Source of the DNA: Chromatiales bacterium
Lineage (GTDB): Bacteria > Pseudomonadota > Gammaproteobacteria > UBA6429 > Thiohalophilaceae
DNA: 64,000 nt
Reading direction: 5' to 3'
Assembly (NCBI GenBank): GCA_026984045.1
Contig: JALSSV010000021.1
Span: 1 to 64,000 of the forward strand
The notes beneath the pieces are model-generated. The model made no database searches and was not told the origin of the DNA. It was given only the letters and a program-made list of their open reading frames with translations. Made by a program: the position numbers and the translations under genes. Position 1 is the first letter of the stretch; each line of letters begins with the position of its first letter. Shown piece by piece: positions 49,804-59,735 of this stretch.

Positions 49804-50673
49804 CTACCGCGCCGCGACCTTCATGCCGGCTTCGCCGTGCCAGTAGCCGTTGCACCAGGGTTCGTTCTGAAAGGAGGCGAGCTCGACGGGTTGGCCGTGG
49901 CGGGCGGCGTCGAAGGCGCGGACGATGGCTTCGGTGCCTTCGGCGCGGGGGGAGAGGCGCAGCACGTCCACACCCAGCTCGCGCATCTGCGGCACTTCGG
50001 CCAGCAGGTTCACGGGGTGGCCGGACTGCATCTGGATGCCGTTGATCACGAACAGGTCTTCGCTGTCCTGGGTCTTGAGCGGCATGCCCTCGGGGTAGTC
50101 CAGGCAGCGGAATTCGCATCGGTCCTTGGGCAGATCGTGGGCCCGGGCGGTGAAGCAACGGGCGGAGAAGGAGAGGGGCATATGACCGTAGACGAACACT
50201 TCGGTCTGCAGGCCCGCGGGGCGTTCGGCCTGCAGTTGCGCGAGGGTGGCGGCCGACAGCTCCAGGGGCATCACCCAGCGCACCGCGCCGAACTCGCGCC
50301 ACAGGGCCAGAGTGGCGGCGTTGTAGGTGTTGAGGTGCGGCCCGGCGACGAAGGGCCGACCGTTGATCAGGCGCACCGCGGCCATGTCGTTGGCTTCCAC
50401 CTTGAAGTCGCCGTTGTCGCAGATCCGGCGCAGGTGGGACAGCTCCGAGTCGGCCTCCATCAGGGCCAGGCTGGTGAGGATCACTTCCTTGCCGGCTTCT
50501 TCCAGTTCGTCGGCGATCACCAGCCAGTCCTGCAGGCGGAGCTGGCGGCGCTTGGCGCAGACCATCTCGCCCAGATAGACGATCTCCACCGGCCAGTCGG
50601 CCACCTCGGCATAGAATTCGCGCACCGTCTGGCCGGGCCAGAAATACTGGATGGGTCCCAGGGACAGTTTCAT
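49804..50673 (-). CDS. ubiV: UbiV, Fe-S subunit of O2-independent ubiquinone hydroxylase
   Basis: A 289-residue U32-peptidase-family protein. Cys39 (EMVCAKRRQ) and the cluster [19 protein letters not shown] reproduce the four [4Fe-4S] ligands of E. coli UbiV (C39, C180, C193, C197 spacing). With UbiU it hydroxylates the quinone ring without O2, with prephenate as the proposed oxygen donor. ATG 50673 with GGAGG eight bases upstream; an ATG at 50688 overlapping the ubiU stop is possible. Last gene of the four-gene operon. Confidence 0.94.
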   Translation of the reverse strand: MKLSLGPIQYFWPGQTVREFYAEVADWPVEIVYLGEMVCAKRRQLRLQDWLVIADELEEAGKEVILTSLALMEADSELSHLRRICDNGDFKVEANDMAAVRLINGRPFVAGPHLNTYNAATLALWREFGAVRWVMPLELSAATLAQLQAERPAGLQTEVFVYGHMPLSFSARCFTARAHDLPKDRCEFRCLDYPEGMPLKTQDSEDLFVINGIQMQSGHPVNLLAEVPQMRELGVDVLRLSPRAEGTEAIVRAFDAARHGQPVELASFQNEPWCNGYWHGEAGMKVAAR

Positions 50674-50684
50674 GGCGGCCTCCG

Positions 50685-51698
50685 TCATTGCCAGGACCGG
50701 TGCAGGGCACCGAGGGTGTGGCTGTGGCCTTCCGCGTGGCGATTCAGATTCGCCAGCCATTCGGGGCTGGGCCGGTAGCCGTCGGGATCGGCGGCGCAGG
50801 CGTCGATGGCCGCGCGCATCACCTTCGTCACCTGGCCCACGTAGGCCGGCGAGCGCTGGCGCCCTTCCACCTTCACGGCGGCCACGCCGATCTTCATCAG
50901 CGCCGGCAGGATGTCGAGAATGTTCAGGGAGGTGGGTTCCTCCATGGCGTAGAAGACGTTGCCGGCCACCTCGAAGCGGCCCTTGCACAGGGTCGGATAA
51001 CCGGCCGCCTCGCCCTCGCGGTAGCGATCGATGAGCACGCCGCCGAGGCGGGACTGACGGCCGGCGGGCGTCTCCTCCCAGCGCACGGCTTTCGCCGGCG
51101 AACAGACGCCGCAGGTGTTGGGCGACTCGCCGGTGAGGTAGGAGGACAGGGCGCAGCGTCCCTCGACCATGATGCACAGGCTGCCAAAGCCGAACACCTC
51201 CACGTCCACCGGACTCGACTCCACCACCGCCCGCACCTGGTTCAGGGACAGCACCCGCGGCAGCACCACCTGGCGGATGCCGAACACCTCGTGACAGAAG
51301 GCGATGGCGTGGCGGTTGGTGGCCGAGCCCTGCACCGACAGGTGCAGACGAAGATCCGGATGATGTTTCGCCGCGTACCGCAGCAGGCCGGGATCGGCCA
51401 TGATCACCGCGTCCAGCTCCAGATCGGCGGCCCGATCCACGGCCGCCGTCCAGCGCGCCCAGCCCGTGGGCTGGGGATAGGTGTTCAGCGCCAGCAGCAC
51501 TTTCGCGCCGCGGGCATGGGCGTATTCCCGGGCCCGCACGATCTCCGCCTCGTCGAAGTTCAGGCCGGGGAAGTTGCGCGCGTTGGTGGCGTCGCGGAAA
51601 CCGAGGTAGACCGCATCGGCGCCGTTGTCCACGGCGGCCTTGAGAGCCGGCAGGCTGCCGGCGGGACACACCAGTTGCATTCGCTGTGTTTCAGGCAT
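50685..51698 (-). CDS. ubiU: UbiU, Fe-S subunit of O2-independent ubiquinone hydroxylase
   Basis: A 337-residue U32-family protein. The Cys ligands are seen as LCIMVEGRC (x6 between the pair), then CGVC with 16 residues to the third ligand, and [10 protein letters not shown], matching C169, C176, C193, C232 of E. coli UbiU. It forms a heterodimer with UbiV. ATG 51698 after AGGAG (an upstream ATG at 51719 overlaps yhcC). Overlaps yhcC by 8 bases. Confidence 0.94.
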   Translation of the reverse strand: MPETQRMQLVCPAGSLPALKAAVDNGADAVYLGFRDATNARNFPGLNFDEAEIVRAREYAHARGAKVLLALNTYPQPTGWARWTAAVDRAADLELDAVIMADPGLLRYAAKHHPDLRLHLSVQGSATNRHAIAFCHEVFGIRQVVLPRVLSLNQVRAVVESSPVDVEVFGFGSLCIMVEGRCALSSYLTGESPNTCGVCSPAKAVRWEETPAGRQSRLGGVLIDRYREGEAAGYPTLCKGRFEVAGNVFYAMEEPTSLNILDILPALMKIGVAAVKVEGRQRSPAYVGQVTKVMRAAIDACAADPDGYRPSPEWLANLNRHAEGHSHTLGALHRSWQ

Positions 51699-52623
51699 GA
51701 ACCAGACTCCTGTAGTCATGTCCCTGACGGCTGCCGCGCCGAAACAGCTCGGCGGTGATGCCGTTGAGGACGCGCCACTTCTCGCGGCACCAGTCGGGCG
51801 CGAGCAGGACGGACTCGCCGGCGGTGCCGGTCAGACGATGAAAGACGATCTCGGGCGGGGTGCGCTCCACCAGATCGGCCACCTCGCGGATGTAGGCCTC
51901 CCGTTCGAGGGGGCGGTATCGGCCCCGCCGCCATTCATTGGCCAGGCGGGTGCCCTTGACCACGTGCAGGGGATGGAGCTTGAGGCCGTCCACCCCCTCG
52001 GCCAGCACCCGTTCGAGGGTGACCCGGTAGTGCCAGCGCTCTTCGCCGGGCAGGCCGAGGATCAGATGGGTGCACACGGGCAGGCCGAGACGCCGGGCGG
52101 CGCGCACCGCCTGGCGGTATTCGGCGAAGCCGTGGCCGCGGTTGACCCGCGCCAGGGTGGCATCGAAGGACGACTGCAGACCCAGCTCCAGCCACACCTC
52201 GTAGCCCCGATCCCGATAACCGGCCAGCAGTTCCAGCACCGCCGGCGGCACGCAGTCGGGACGGGTGCCCACCGACAGGCCGATGACGCCGGGGGTGGCC
52301 AGGGCCTGATCGTAGAGCGCCCGCAGGGTGGCCACGTCGGCATAGGTGTTGGTGTAGGCCTGGAAGTAGGCCAGGAACTTACGCGCGCCGGTGCGCCTGG
52401 CCAGCACCGCGCGGCCGGCCTCGAGCTGTTCGGCCACCGGCGCCGGCCGGCGGCCATGGGGGCTGAAGGAGACGTTGTTGCAGAAGGTGCAGCCGCCGCG
52501 GCCCTTGCTGCCATCGCGGTTGGGGCAGGTGAAGGCCGCGTCGATGGCCAGCTTGTGCACCCGCTCGCCGTGGCGGGCGATCAGATCCTGGCCGAAGGTG
52601 TGCACCACGTCCGACAGGCGCAT
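51691..52623 (-). CDS. yhcC: YhcC-family radical SAM protein
   Basis: A 310-residue radical SAM protein (TIGR01212/YhcC). The cluster motif is CPNRDGSKGRGGCTFCNN, an unusually spaced triad characteristic of the family, followed by KFLAYFQAYTNTYADVATLR and LILGLPGEERWHYRVT. Product unknown. Coupled to ubiUV here; first base shared with the preceding rSAM gene stop (overlap). Conserved linkage with anaerobic genes suggests a role in the same pathway (inferred). Confidence 0.92.
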   Translation of the reverse strand: MRLSDVVHTFGQDLIARHGERVHKLAIDAAFTCPNRDGSKGRGGCTFCNNVSFSPHGRRPAPVAEQLEAGRAVLARRTGARKFLAYFQAYTNTYADVATLRALYDQALATPGVIGLSVGTRPDCVPPAVLELLAGYRDRGYEVWLELGLQSSFDATLARVNRGHGFAEYRQAVRAARRLGLPVCTHLILGLPGEERWHYRVTLERVLAEGVDGLKLHPLHVVKGTRLANEWRRGRYRPLEREAYIREVADLVERTPPEIVFHRLTGTAGESVLLAPDWCREKWRVLNGITAELFRRGSRQGHDYRSLVHA

Positions 52624-53267
52624 CAGCCCACCTCGTCCAGCACCCGGCGCCGAAACTTCACGTTGAAGCGATTGGCCAGCTCGGCGCAGGCGGCGATGTC
52701 CACCCCCGGCAGGCCGTCGATGGCGGTGAGGGTGATGTCGGCGATCTGCTCGCGGGCGCAGAGGATGAACTCCAGCAACTCCGGCCAGGCGCCGGGCGCC
52801 GGCGGCCGGCAGTGTTCGTCGTAGAGGGCTTCGTTCTGGGCATTGAGGGAGATGGACAGGGCGTCCACGTGGCGGGCCAGCTCCGGGGTCACGTCGCGCC
52901 CTTCGCGCAGGTTGGCCAGGCCGTCGGTGTTGACCCGGATGCGCCGCGCGCCGCGGGCCTTGAGCGCCGCCGCCGACTCCAGCAGGGTGTCGAGCCGCAG
53001 GGTCGGCTCACCCAGGCCGCAGAACACCACCTCGTGATAGTCACGGGGATCGCCCAGCGCCGCCAGAATGGTGCCCACGTCCGGCTCCTGGTGCAGGCGC
53101 AGCAGGTAGCCCTGCACCGTCCACTGCCGGTTGAACTTGGGGCAGAACCGGCAGCGCAGGGTGCAGCGGCTGGTGAGGTTCAGATAGCCGTTGCCGTGCA
53201 GGCGGTAGGCGATGACCTCTTGTGCCGGATCTGTCATTTCGTGCAAGGACAGCCCCTGGCTCACCAC
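52623..53267 (-). CDS. Second radical SAM protein (TatD-linked type)
   Basis: A 214-residue protein with radical SAM motif CTLRCRFCPK (CxxxCxxC), followed by VVFCGLGEPTLRLDTLLESA and RVNTDGLANL, the fold of small TIM-barrel rSAM enzymes. It is shorter than most and may be the TatD-associated family. Product unknown. GTG 53267 after AGGGGG (or ATG 53237 in-frame). First gene of the rSAM-yhcC-ubiU-ubiV operon. Confidence 0.88.
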   Translation of the reverse strand: MVSQGLSLHEMTDPAQEVIAYRLHGNGYLNLTSRCTLRCRFCPKFNRQWTVQGYLLRLHQEPDVGTILAALGDPRDYHEVVFCGLGEPTLRLDTLLESAAALKARGARRIRVNTDGLANLREGRDVTPELARHVDALSISLNAQNEALYDEHCRPPAPGAWPELLEFILCAREQIADITLTAIDGLPGVDIAACAELANRFNVKFRRRVLDEVG

Positions 53268-53322
53268 AAAGCCCCCTCATTGTCCGAAAGACGTACTCTA
53301 TGCCGGCCGGCCGCAGCGGATG

Positions 53323-53336
53323 TTGACCTGGATCAG
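53323..53336 (-). promoter_or_regulatory. Imperfect FNR/ANR box of the rSAM-yhcC-ubiUV operon
   Basis: TTGACCTGGATCAG matches TTGATnnnnATCAA at 8 of 10 positions, about 55-70 bases before the rSAM start. With the perfect box upstream of ubiT it suggests one anaerobic regulon. Could also act on the divergent hydrolase gene. Confidence 0.5.
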
Positions 53337-53423
53337 GAACTGCACATCCGCCGCAGGCGTTCAAGCTGCCCTCATTCCCGCCGATAAGAAGGAAACCTCC
53401 CCAGCCGGAACGGAGATCCTCCC

Positions 53424-54281
53424 GTGTCAGTCCTGCTACGTCTTGCCGTGCTGTGGTGGCTCCTTGCCCCAAGCCTGCCCCTGTCTGCCGAAACGGTGCG
53501 CCTGGCCATGCCCGGCAACCTGACCGGCATCGCCGAATATCATCGTGGCGAACCCGACAAGGCCGCCGTGTTGATCCTCCATGGCTTCCTTGCGACCCAC
53601 AATTTCAATACCGTGCTGAACCTGGCCGAAGCCCTCCGGGACGAGGGCTACACGGTACTTACGCCCACCCTGACCCTGGGCATCAATGCCCGCCGGGAGA
53701 GCCTGCCCTGTGACGCCATTCATACACACACCTTGTATAGAGATATTGCGGAGATCGACCGCTGGGTCGTCTGGCTGACCCATCAGACCCGACAACCCAT
53801 CGTGCTCGTCGGACATTCCTACGGGAGTCTCGAGCTACTGGCCTGGCTGGCCAGGCACCATCGTCCGCAAGTCCGGCAGCTGATTACCATCAGCCTTTCC
53901 TATGCCGACAACTTCAATCCGCCGGCTGTTGCCAAACGGCAGATTCGAGAGGCCCGACAAGCCATGAACCGGGGCGAGGATTCTCCCCATCGCTTTACCC
54001 TCTCCTACTGTCGCAACAATTTCGTGGCACCGCCTCATGTGTACCTTTCGTACATGGCCTGGCCGGAACACAGGGTCATCGCGGCGCTGAAAGCGGCTTC
54101 CATTCCGGTAGAAGTGATCATGGGCGGCGCCGATCGGCGCTTCGACGGTCACTGGTTCAAGGCCCTCAAAGCCACCGGCGCACGTCTGAAAATCATTCCG
54201 GGCGCCAGCCATTTCTTCGATACAGGCCATGAATTCGACCTGCACGACACCATCCTCGAACGGCTGGAGCGGCTGCCGTGA
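53424..54281 (+). CDS. Exported alpha/beta hydrolase
   Basis: A 285-residue protein. Signal peptide MSVLLRLAVLWWLLAPSLPL. Nucleophile elbow LVGHSYGSLELLAW, oxyanion region LILHGFLATHNF, Asp in VIMGGADRRFDGHW and His in PGASHFFDTGHEF. Substrate unknown; periplasmic esterase/lipase-like. Its TGA overlaps the GTG of the GGDEF-EAL gene, so the pair is co-translated. Confidence 0.88.
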   Translation: MSVLLRLAVLWWLLAPSLPLSAETVRLAMPGNLTGIAEYHRGEPDKAAVLILHGFLATHNFNTVLNLAEALRDEGYTVLTPTLTLGINARRESLPCDAIHTHTLYRDIAEIDRWVVWLTHQTRQPIVLVGHSYGSLELLAWLARHHRPQVRQLITISLSYADNFNPPAVAKRQIREARQAMNRGEDSPHRFTLSYCRNNFVAPPHVYLSYMAWPEHRVIAALKAASIPVEVIMGGADRRFDGHWFKALKATGARLKIIPGASHFFDTGHEFDLHDTILERLERLP

Positions 54282-56599
54282 CCTCGCGAGGACGAACGCT
54301 TTCCCTGCGGAATCTGCTTTGGCGCTTCTTTGCCACCGGCATCGTTATCTTCGTGATCCTGGCGCTCAACCTGCTATATCAGGTAGACCGGATCAAATCG
54401 GCGGCCAGTGAAACCCGCTACGAACAGGCCCGCCAGGAACTGCAACAGGCCTTCGACCAGGTCGAACGTGACGGACACCATCTGCTGATGCGCCTGGCTG
54501 CGTGGGACGAGGTAGAGCAGCAGCTGCGAACCCCGGCGTATTACAGCTACTGGCGCAAGAACCGAATCGAAGGCAGTCAAAAGCTGCCACCTTATGTGCG
54601 AGACCTGGAACTCTACGACGCCGATGGCAAGCCGTTGCTACAGCGGGGTGACCGGCTTTTGCCGGCACAACGCCCCATACAAGCCGTCTACTACCGTTTC
54701 CATGGGGGGCAATTGATCGAGGTGCGCTTTCAGGCCGTGGCCGATCGCAGCGACCCGCGCCTGATTCTGGGCCATGTTGGTGTCGCCATTGATGTGCTTT
54801 CCGCCATGCTGGCACTCCAGCACTTCAACCACCTCCAGGTGGACAGCCTCGCCATCTTGCCTTTTCCCGGGCAGCTGGATGACCGTGATGCCGTCTTGCA
54901 GCGAATGCGTTTCCAGCCGATTGCCGAACTGGAGAGCAGCCCTCTGGAAAAGCTGCTCAAGTGGAACCTGCTGCAGTTCTCGCTGCTGCTTGGCGCGATG
55001 GTCTTCCTGCTTTATCAATTGCTGCGCCATTACATCACCCGCCCTTTGCATGAATTGGTGGCCTATCTGGATGGTTTGCGCGCCGGCGAAATAACCGTCA
55101 ACGACTCGACCCCCTTTGCCCCACCGCCAATCCGTGAATTTGCCACCCTGCAGGAATCCTTGCATCGGTATCAGCTCGAACTGGACCAGGTTCATATGCG
55201 CCTGGACACGCAGAACAACGAACTGCTCCGACTGGTCCAACATGATCACCTCACCGGCGTCTGGAACCGGCGCGCCTTCGACGACGATTGGCAACACCTT
55301 GTCAGCATCATGGAGAACCACCGACTCTCTGTGGCCTATCTGCTCTTCGACTGCAACCACTTCAAGGCCATCAACGATACCTACGGCCATGAAACCGGTG
55401 ATCGGGTCATTGCCGTGATCGCCGAAGTTCTGCAGCAAACCCTGCGTCGTGGCGACAAGCTGTACCGGATGGGCGGCGATGAATTCGCCTCGGTGCTGAT
55501 CAACATCGATTCCGATGCCGTGGAACAGGTTGCTTATCGATGTCAAAAGGCCATCAGTGTTTACCCGTTCAACGACCTGGGCATCCGGGAACCGGTCTCA
55601 ATCAGCATTGGCATCGCGCTTACCGAAGAGACGACACGAGAACGTCTCCAGAGCCTGCCTCGACAAGCCGATCTGGCGATGTACAATGCCAAGCGGCAAC
55701 GGCGAGCCGTTTGTTTCTATATGCCGGAAATGGGTGGTGATGCCGCCATCCTCTCGAGCAACAAGGTCAACACGGTCCTGCGCGCCATCAACCATGGCGA
55801 CAACATCGAAACACACTACCAGCCCATCTTCCGGAAAGATGAGGAAATCCCCGCCTACTATGAAGCACTGGTCCGGCTGCGAGACCGGCACGACGAGCTC
55901 ATGTTCCCTGGCGACATCTTTCCCATCATCGAACGCCATGCGCTGGACGCCGATCTGGATCGGGCCATGTTCCGCAGCATCGAAGCCGATCTGGCCTCAG
56001 GCCTCCTTCCCCGCCACTCCGGCGTTTCCATCAATCTCTCGGCCGCCAGTCTGTCAGACCGCCACCTGGAGCGACATCTCACCGCACTATTGCCCCATCT
56101 GCCGTACTACCGGATCGTTCTGGAAGTCACCGAAACTTCGCTCATCTCGCACCTGCAAGTCGCCAATGCCAATCTGGAAAAACTGCAGCGCCTCGGTTTC
56201 TACATCGCCCTCGACGACTTCGGCAGTGGCTACTCCTCCCTGCGCTACCTGGCCAACATGCCGGTGGACATCGTCAAGTTCGACATCACCATGATCCAGG
56301 CCTTGCACGAATCGCAGCGCAGCCGTCTCATCATCGAACACGTCGCCCGCCTGATCCGCGAAGCCGGTTACGACCTGGTGGCCGAGGGCATCGAGGACGA
56401 GGCCACTCTCGATCTGGTCTATCGGATGGGCGCCACCCATGCCCAGGGGTATTTCCTTGGCAAACCGCAGCGCGCCGCAGGCGCCAGTGCCGAAGGGCAA
56501 GGGACCGGGACTGCAGGGATGCAGGAGGCAGAGCGACGCAGGACGCCAAAGCCGAGCGGGGAGGAAACGCGCGCCACGAAATCCTCCTTCGGCGCCTGA
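54278..56599 (+). CDS. CHASE4-HAMP-GGDEF-EAL c-di-GMP enzyme
   Basis: A 773-residue membrane protein. TM1 at about 17-34, periplasmic CHASE4 at about 36-225, TM2 at about 231-248, HAMP. GGDEF at 399-403 (YRMGGDEFASVL) with intact I-site R390-D393, so a product-inhibited diguanylate cyclase. The EAL domain has EALVR at 529-533, ALDDFGSGYSS and VAEGIEDEATL, so phosphodiesterase activity is also possible. GTG start overlapping the hydrolase stop. Senses an envelope signal, perhaps linked to the hydrolase product. Confidence 0.95.
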   Translation: MTSRGRTLSLRNLLWRFFATGIVIFVILALNLLYQVDRIKSAASETRYEQARQELQQAFDQVERDGHHLLMRLAAWDEVEQQLRTPAYYSYWRKNRIEGSQKLPPYVRDLELYDADGKPLLQRGDRLLPAQRPIQAVYYRFHGGQLIEVRFQAVADRSDPRLILGHVGVAIDVLSAMLALQHFNHLQVDSLAILPFPGQLDDRDAVLQRMRFQPIAELESSPLEKLLKWNLLQFSLLLGAMVFLLYQLLRHYITRPLHELVAYLDGLRAGEITVNDSTPFAPPPIREFATLQESLHRYQLELDQVHMRLDTQNNELLRLVQHDHLTGVWNRRAFDDDWQHLVSIMENHRLSVAYLLFDCNHFKAINDTYGHETGDRVIAVIAEVLQQTLRRGDKLYRMGGDEFASVLINIDSDAVEQVAYRCQKAISVYPFNDLGIREPVSISIGIALTEETTRERLQSLPRQADLAMYNAKRQRRAVCFYMPEMGGDAAILSSNKVNTVLRAINHGDNIETHYQPIFRKDEEIPAYYEALVRLRDRHDELMFPGDIFPIIERHALDADLDRAMFRSIEADLASGLLPRHSGVSINLSAASLSDRHLERHLTALLPHLPYYRIVLEVTETSLISHLQVANANLEKLQRLGFYIALDDFGSGYSSLRYLANMPVDIVKFDITMIQALHESQRSRLIIEHVARLIREAGYDLVAEGIEDEATLDLVYRMGATHAQGYFLGKPQRAAGASAEGQGTGTAGMQEAERRRTPKPSGEETRATKSSFGA

Positions 56600-56685
56600 G
56601 CTTCTCGTCCTTGGTTCCCGGAAAAGGGGTATCGGCCACAACCCGGCACGTCACACCGTCGGGCGCGATGCAGGGATACCCCTGG

Positions 56686-56741
56686 CAGGAGTGGCGCAAG
56701 CCGCGATGGGATAGGTTTTCGCGGCTTTCGTTGCTCCTACA
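56686..56741. repeat. REP-like CAGGAGTGGCG hairpin
   Basis: CAGGAGTGGCGCAAGCCGCG and TCGCGGCTTTCGTTGCTCCT form an imperfect hairpin around GATGGGATAGGTTT, with GCCGCGA/TCGCGGC arms as at 18911-18966. Lies between the GGDEF-EAL gene and the nap terminator. Confidence 0.65.
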
Positions 56742-56769
56742 GTTCTCCTACCGTCTTTGCCCTGCCGTA

Positions 56770-56795
56770 CAAAAAAAGGGCCCCGTAGGGCCCAT
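56770..56795 (-). terminator. Terminator of the nap operon
   Basis: On the minus strand GGGCCC, loop TACG, GGGCCC then TTTTTTT, about 50 bases after the napC stop. Clear Rho-independent signal. Confidence 0.93.
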
Positions 56796-56841
56796 GCGGA
56801 GGAGACGCCGCCGGTCGGGTCGGCGGTGACGTGGAGGTCGG

Positions 56842-57465
56842 TCAATCCACCTTGAAGGCGGCGCTCGGGTCTTCCTCGTAGATGGCCGGCAGCGAGTGGG
56901 CGATGCCCTTGTGGCAGTCGATGCAGGTCTTGCCCGAGGTCAGGCCCTTCTCGTGGTTGCGCATGGCGCGCGGGGTCTGTTCCGTGTAGTCCATGGACTC
57001 GAAGTCGTGGCAGTTGCGACATTCCCGCGAGTCGGTCTCCTTCATGGTCTTCCACACGTGACGGGCCAGTTCCAGGCGCTTGGCCTCGAACTTCTCGGGG
57101 GTGTCGATGCTGCCGAGCACCTTGTGCAGCAGCTCGTTGGAGGCCTGGATCTTGCGGATCATCTTGTGGGTCCAGTCCTTGGGCACGTGACAGTCGGGGC
57201 AGGTGGCCCGCACGCCGGTCCGGTTGCTGTAGTGGATGGTGTCCTTGTATTCCTGGTACACGTTGTCGCGCATCTCGTGGCAACTGATGCAGAAGGTTTC
57301 CGTGTTGGTCAGTTCCAGCGCGGTGTTGAAACCGCCCCAGAACAGGATCCCGGCGACGAAACCGCCACCCAGCAGGGCCCCCATGGAGTATTTCACCGAG
57401 GGTTTCTTCAACGTCGCCCACAGGCGGCTTAACCCTCCCCGCGGTTCATTGTACTGATGGCTCAT
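56842..57465 (-). CDS. napC: NapC tetraheme quinol dehydrogenase
   Basis: A 207-residue NapC/NirT cytochrome. N-terminal TM anchor (YSMGALLGGGFVAGILFWGG) and four heme sites CISCH, CPDCH, CRNCH, CIDCH. Oxidises menaquinol or ubiquinol and passes electrons to NapB-NapA in the periplasm. Last gene of napFDAGHBC; terminator follows. Confidence 0.95.
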   Translation of the reverse strand: MSHQYNEPRGGLSRLWATLKKPSVKYSMGALLGGGFVAGILFWGGFNTALELTNTETFCISCHEMRDNVYQEYKDTIHYSNRTGVRATCPDCHVPKDWTHKMIRKIQASNELLHKVLGSIDTPEKFEAKRLELARHVWKTMKETDSRECRNCHDFESMDYTEQTPRAMRNHEKGLTSGKTCIDCHKGIAHSLPAIYEEDPSAAFKVD

Positions 57466-57509
57466 GACTCAGTCTCGCTCTTGGTTTGCGTTGCGGATGG
57501 GCGATTTGC

Positions 57510-57977
57510 CTAGTCTTCGGCCTTGAGCGCCTTCACCGGCTTGAAGGTGTTCTCCACCAGCGGCTTGGCATTGGCCTGGGGCACGTGGCACTGGGTGCAG
57601 AAATAGCGCCGTGGCGCCACGTTGGCCAGCACGTTGTTCTCGCGATCCTTGAAGTGGGTCTGGCTGATCTTGGTGGCCCCCGACTCGCGGTAGTTGGCCC
57701 AGCTGTGACAGGTGAGGCACTTGTTGAACTTCTTGTTGATCTTGTAGCCCTTGATGGAATGGGGAATCAGCGGCGGCTGCTGCACGTAGTCGCGCTCGAA
57801 GGGCACGTCATCCTTGATCCACTTCTTGGGCATCGTTTTGACCGACTCCTCCTCCAGCGGCACGTGACCGCGCAGGGACTTGACCTTCTCACCGGCATCG
57901 TGTTCTGCCAGCACCGGCGTGCCATGCAGCAGACCGAAGGCCAGCAGGCCGATACCAAACAGGCGTAACGTCTTCAT
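57510..57977 (-). CDS. napB: NapB diheme cytochrome c subunit
   Basis: A 155-residue periplasmic cytochrome. Signal peptide [20 protein letters not shown] (cleavage near VLAEHD), hemes at CLTCH and CTQCH, with axial His in PHSIKGYKI. Electron-accepting subunit of NapA. ATG overlaps the napH stop by four bases. Confidence 0.95.
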   Translation of the reverse strand: MKTLRLFGIGLLAFGLLHGTPVLAEHDAGEKVKSLRGHVPLEEESVKTMPKKWIKDDVPFERDYVQQPPLIPHSIKGYKINKKFNKCLTCHSWANYRESGATKISQTHFKDRENNVLANVAPRRYFCTQCHVPQANAKPLVENTFKPVKALKAED

Positions 57978-58873
57978 GATGAGACCTCCTTATTTTGGGC
58001 AACCCGAATGTGTGGTTTGGTGGCGGAATGGAACCGCGTGGCAAAGCGGAACACGTCGAGGGCGCAGACATCGATGCAGCGCCCGCAATTGGTACACTGG
58101 GGCGAACGAATCACCGGCCCGATCCCCTGCTCGGCGCCTTTCAATGCCGGGCGGATGACCTGCGGTTCGGGACACACCGCGAAGCAGTCCATGCAGTCGT
58201 CGCACTTCTCCCGCTGCGCGGCCGACACCCGCACGAGGCTTGGCACCGTCAGCAGGCCGTAGAAGGCCCCGACCGGACAGACGTGGCCGCACCAGCCCTG
58301 GCGCAGCACGAACAGGTCGAACAGGAACACGCCGAGAATGATGGCCCAGGCGAAGCCCAGACCGAAGATCAACCCGCGGTGGAACATGGACACGGGATTG
58401 ACCATCTCCCAGGCGAGGGTCCCGGTCAGCAGGGCCAGCAGGAAGGTCAGCCCCAGCACCCAGTAGCGGGTCTGGCGGCTCATGCGCGCGCTGCCCTTGA
58501 TGTTCAGACGCCGCCGCAGCCAGGCGGCCGCGTCGGTCACCAGGTTCAGGGGGCAGACCCAGGAACAGTACACCCGCCCGCCCACCAGCAGGTAGAAGAC
58601 CGTGACGATGGCCGCGCCGAGGATCGCCGTGGCGGCCACGGCGTGCCCGGCCAGAAAGGACTGCAGCAGCACGTAAGGATCGGTCAGGGGCAGCACGTCC
58701 AGGGTGAGGCTGGACGCCAGGTTGCCCTTGACGATCCACCAGCCGAACCAGGGCCCGGCCAGAAACAGGGCCAGAATGCCGAACTGGCTCGTGCGGCGCA
58801 GCAGCAGCCACTTGTGGGCCCGCCACCAGCCCTTGGCCAGCACCGCCTCACGGCCCGGATGCAGGGGACTCAT
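57974..58873 (-). CDS. napH: NapH membrane ferredoxin-type quinol dehydrogenase subunit
   Basis: A 299-residue inner-membrane protein with four to five TM segments, two CxxxCP motifs ([17 protein letters not shown]) and C-terminal [13 protein letters not shown] plus [14 protein letters not shown] for two [4Fe-4S] clusters. Works with NapG in ubiquinol oxidation. Start at ATG 58873, overlapping napG by four bases (ATGA); upstream extension is napG in another frame. Confidence 0.94.
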   Translation of the reverse strand: MSPLHPGREAVLAKGWWRAHKWLLLRRTSQFGILALFLAGPWFGWWIVKGNLASSLTLDVLPLTDPYVLLQSFLAGHAVAATAILGAAIVTVFYLLVGGRVYCSWVCPLNLVTDAAAWLRRRLNIKGSARMSRQTRYWVLGLTFLLALLTGTLAWEMVNPVSMFHRGLIFGLGFAWAIILGVFLFDLFVLRQGWCGHVCPVGAFYGLLTVPSLVRVSAAQREKCDDCMDCFAVCPEPQVIRPALKGAEQGIGPVIRSPQCTNCGRCIDVCALDVFRFATRFHSATKPHIRVAQNKEVSS

Positions 58874-59721
58874 GGCCGGCCTCCCGACTTGCGGTTGAGA
58901 CTGTCGAGAGGATTGTCGGGAAACGGCGTGTCGGCGCCCTTGCGCTTCAGGCCCTGCCCTTCGTAGTCGTACTCCATGCCTTCGGGCAGGTTGTAGCGGT
59001 GTTCCACGTCGGGCGTGACCAGCGAACCGCCGGCGCGCTGCTTCTCCTTCCAGCCCACCCGGTAGTGGCGCCCCAGTTCGCCCTTGGCGAGCCGGTCCGG
59101 CAGCACCTTGATGGCGGCCTGATCCAGCACGCAGGCATGCTCGCACTTGCCGCACCCGGTGCAGGCCTCCGAATGCACCACCGGGATGAACAGGGCGTGC
59201 ATGCCACTGCGCACGTTGTGCCGCGGCTCGAGGGTGATGGCCTTGTCGATCAGCGGGCAGACCCGGTAGCACACGTCACAGCGCAGGCCCAGGAAGTTCA
59301 GGCAGTTCTCCTGATCGATGAGCACCGCCAGGCCCATGCGCGCCTGGTCGATGTCGGTGAGATTCTTGTCCAGCGCCCCGGTGGGACAGGCCTTGACGCA
59401 GGGGATGTCCTCGCACATCTCGCAGGGGATCTTGCGCGCCTCGAAGAACGGCGTGCCGGTGGCCACCGGCTCCTCGGGCAAGGCCAGCTTGAGCGTGTCG
59501 TAGGGGCAGTCCCGCACGCACAGGCCGCAGCGGATGCAGGCGCCGAGGAAGTCCCCCTCGGCGCCGGCGCCCGGCGGACGGATGGCCGTGGCCGGCAACG
59601 ACTCGCTGCGCTTCGCATACAGACCCACGCCCAGCCCGAACAGGGCCACGCCGCTCGCCGTCCTGGCCGTATCGACCAGGAAGCGGCGGCGGGACAGCTT
59701 GCGGGCGGAGGCGCGGGCCAC
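58870..59721 (-). CDS. napG: NapG periplasmic ferredoxin-type protein
   Basis: A 283-residue Tat-exported protein. Signal: [20 protein letters not shown] (SRRRFL). Four cysteine motifs: [55 protein letters not shown]. Pairs with NapH to relay quinol electrons. GTG start at 59721, 14 bases after napA. Confidence 0.94.
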   Translation of the reverse strand: MARASARKLSRRRFLVDTARTASGVALFGLGVGLYAKRSESLPATAIRPPGAGAEGDFLGACIRCGLCVRDCPYDTLKLALPEEPVATGTPFFEARKIPCEMCEDIPCVKACPTGALDKNLTDIDQARMGLAVLIDQENCLNFLGLRCDVCYRVCPLIDKAITLEPRHNVRSGMHALFIPVVHSEACTGCGKCEHACVLDQAAIKVLPDRLAKGELGRHYRVGWKEKQRAGGSLVTPDVEHRYNLPEGMEYDYEGQGLKRKGADTPFPDNPLDSLNRKSGGRP

Positions 59722-59735
59722 GGCTCAGACGCTCC

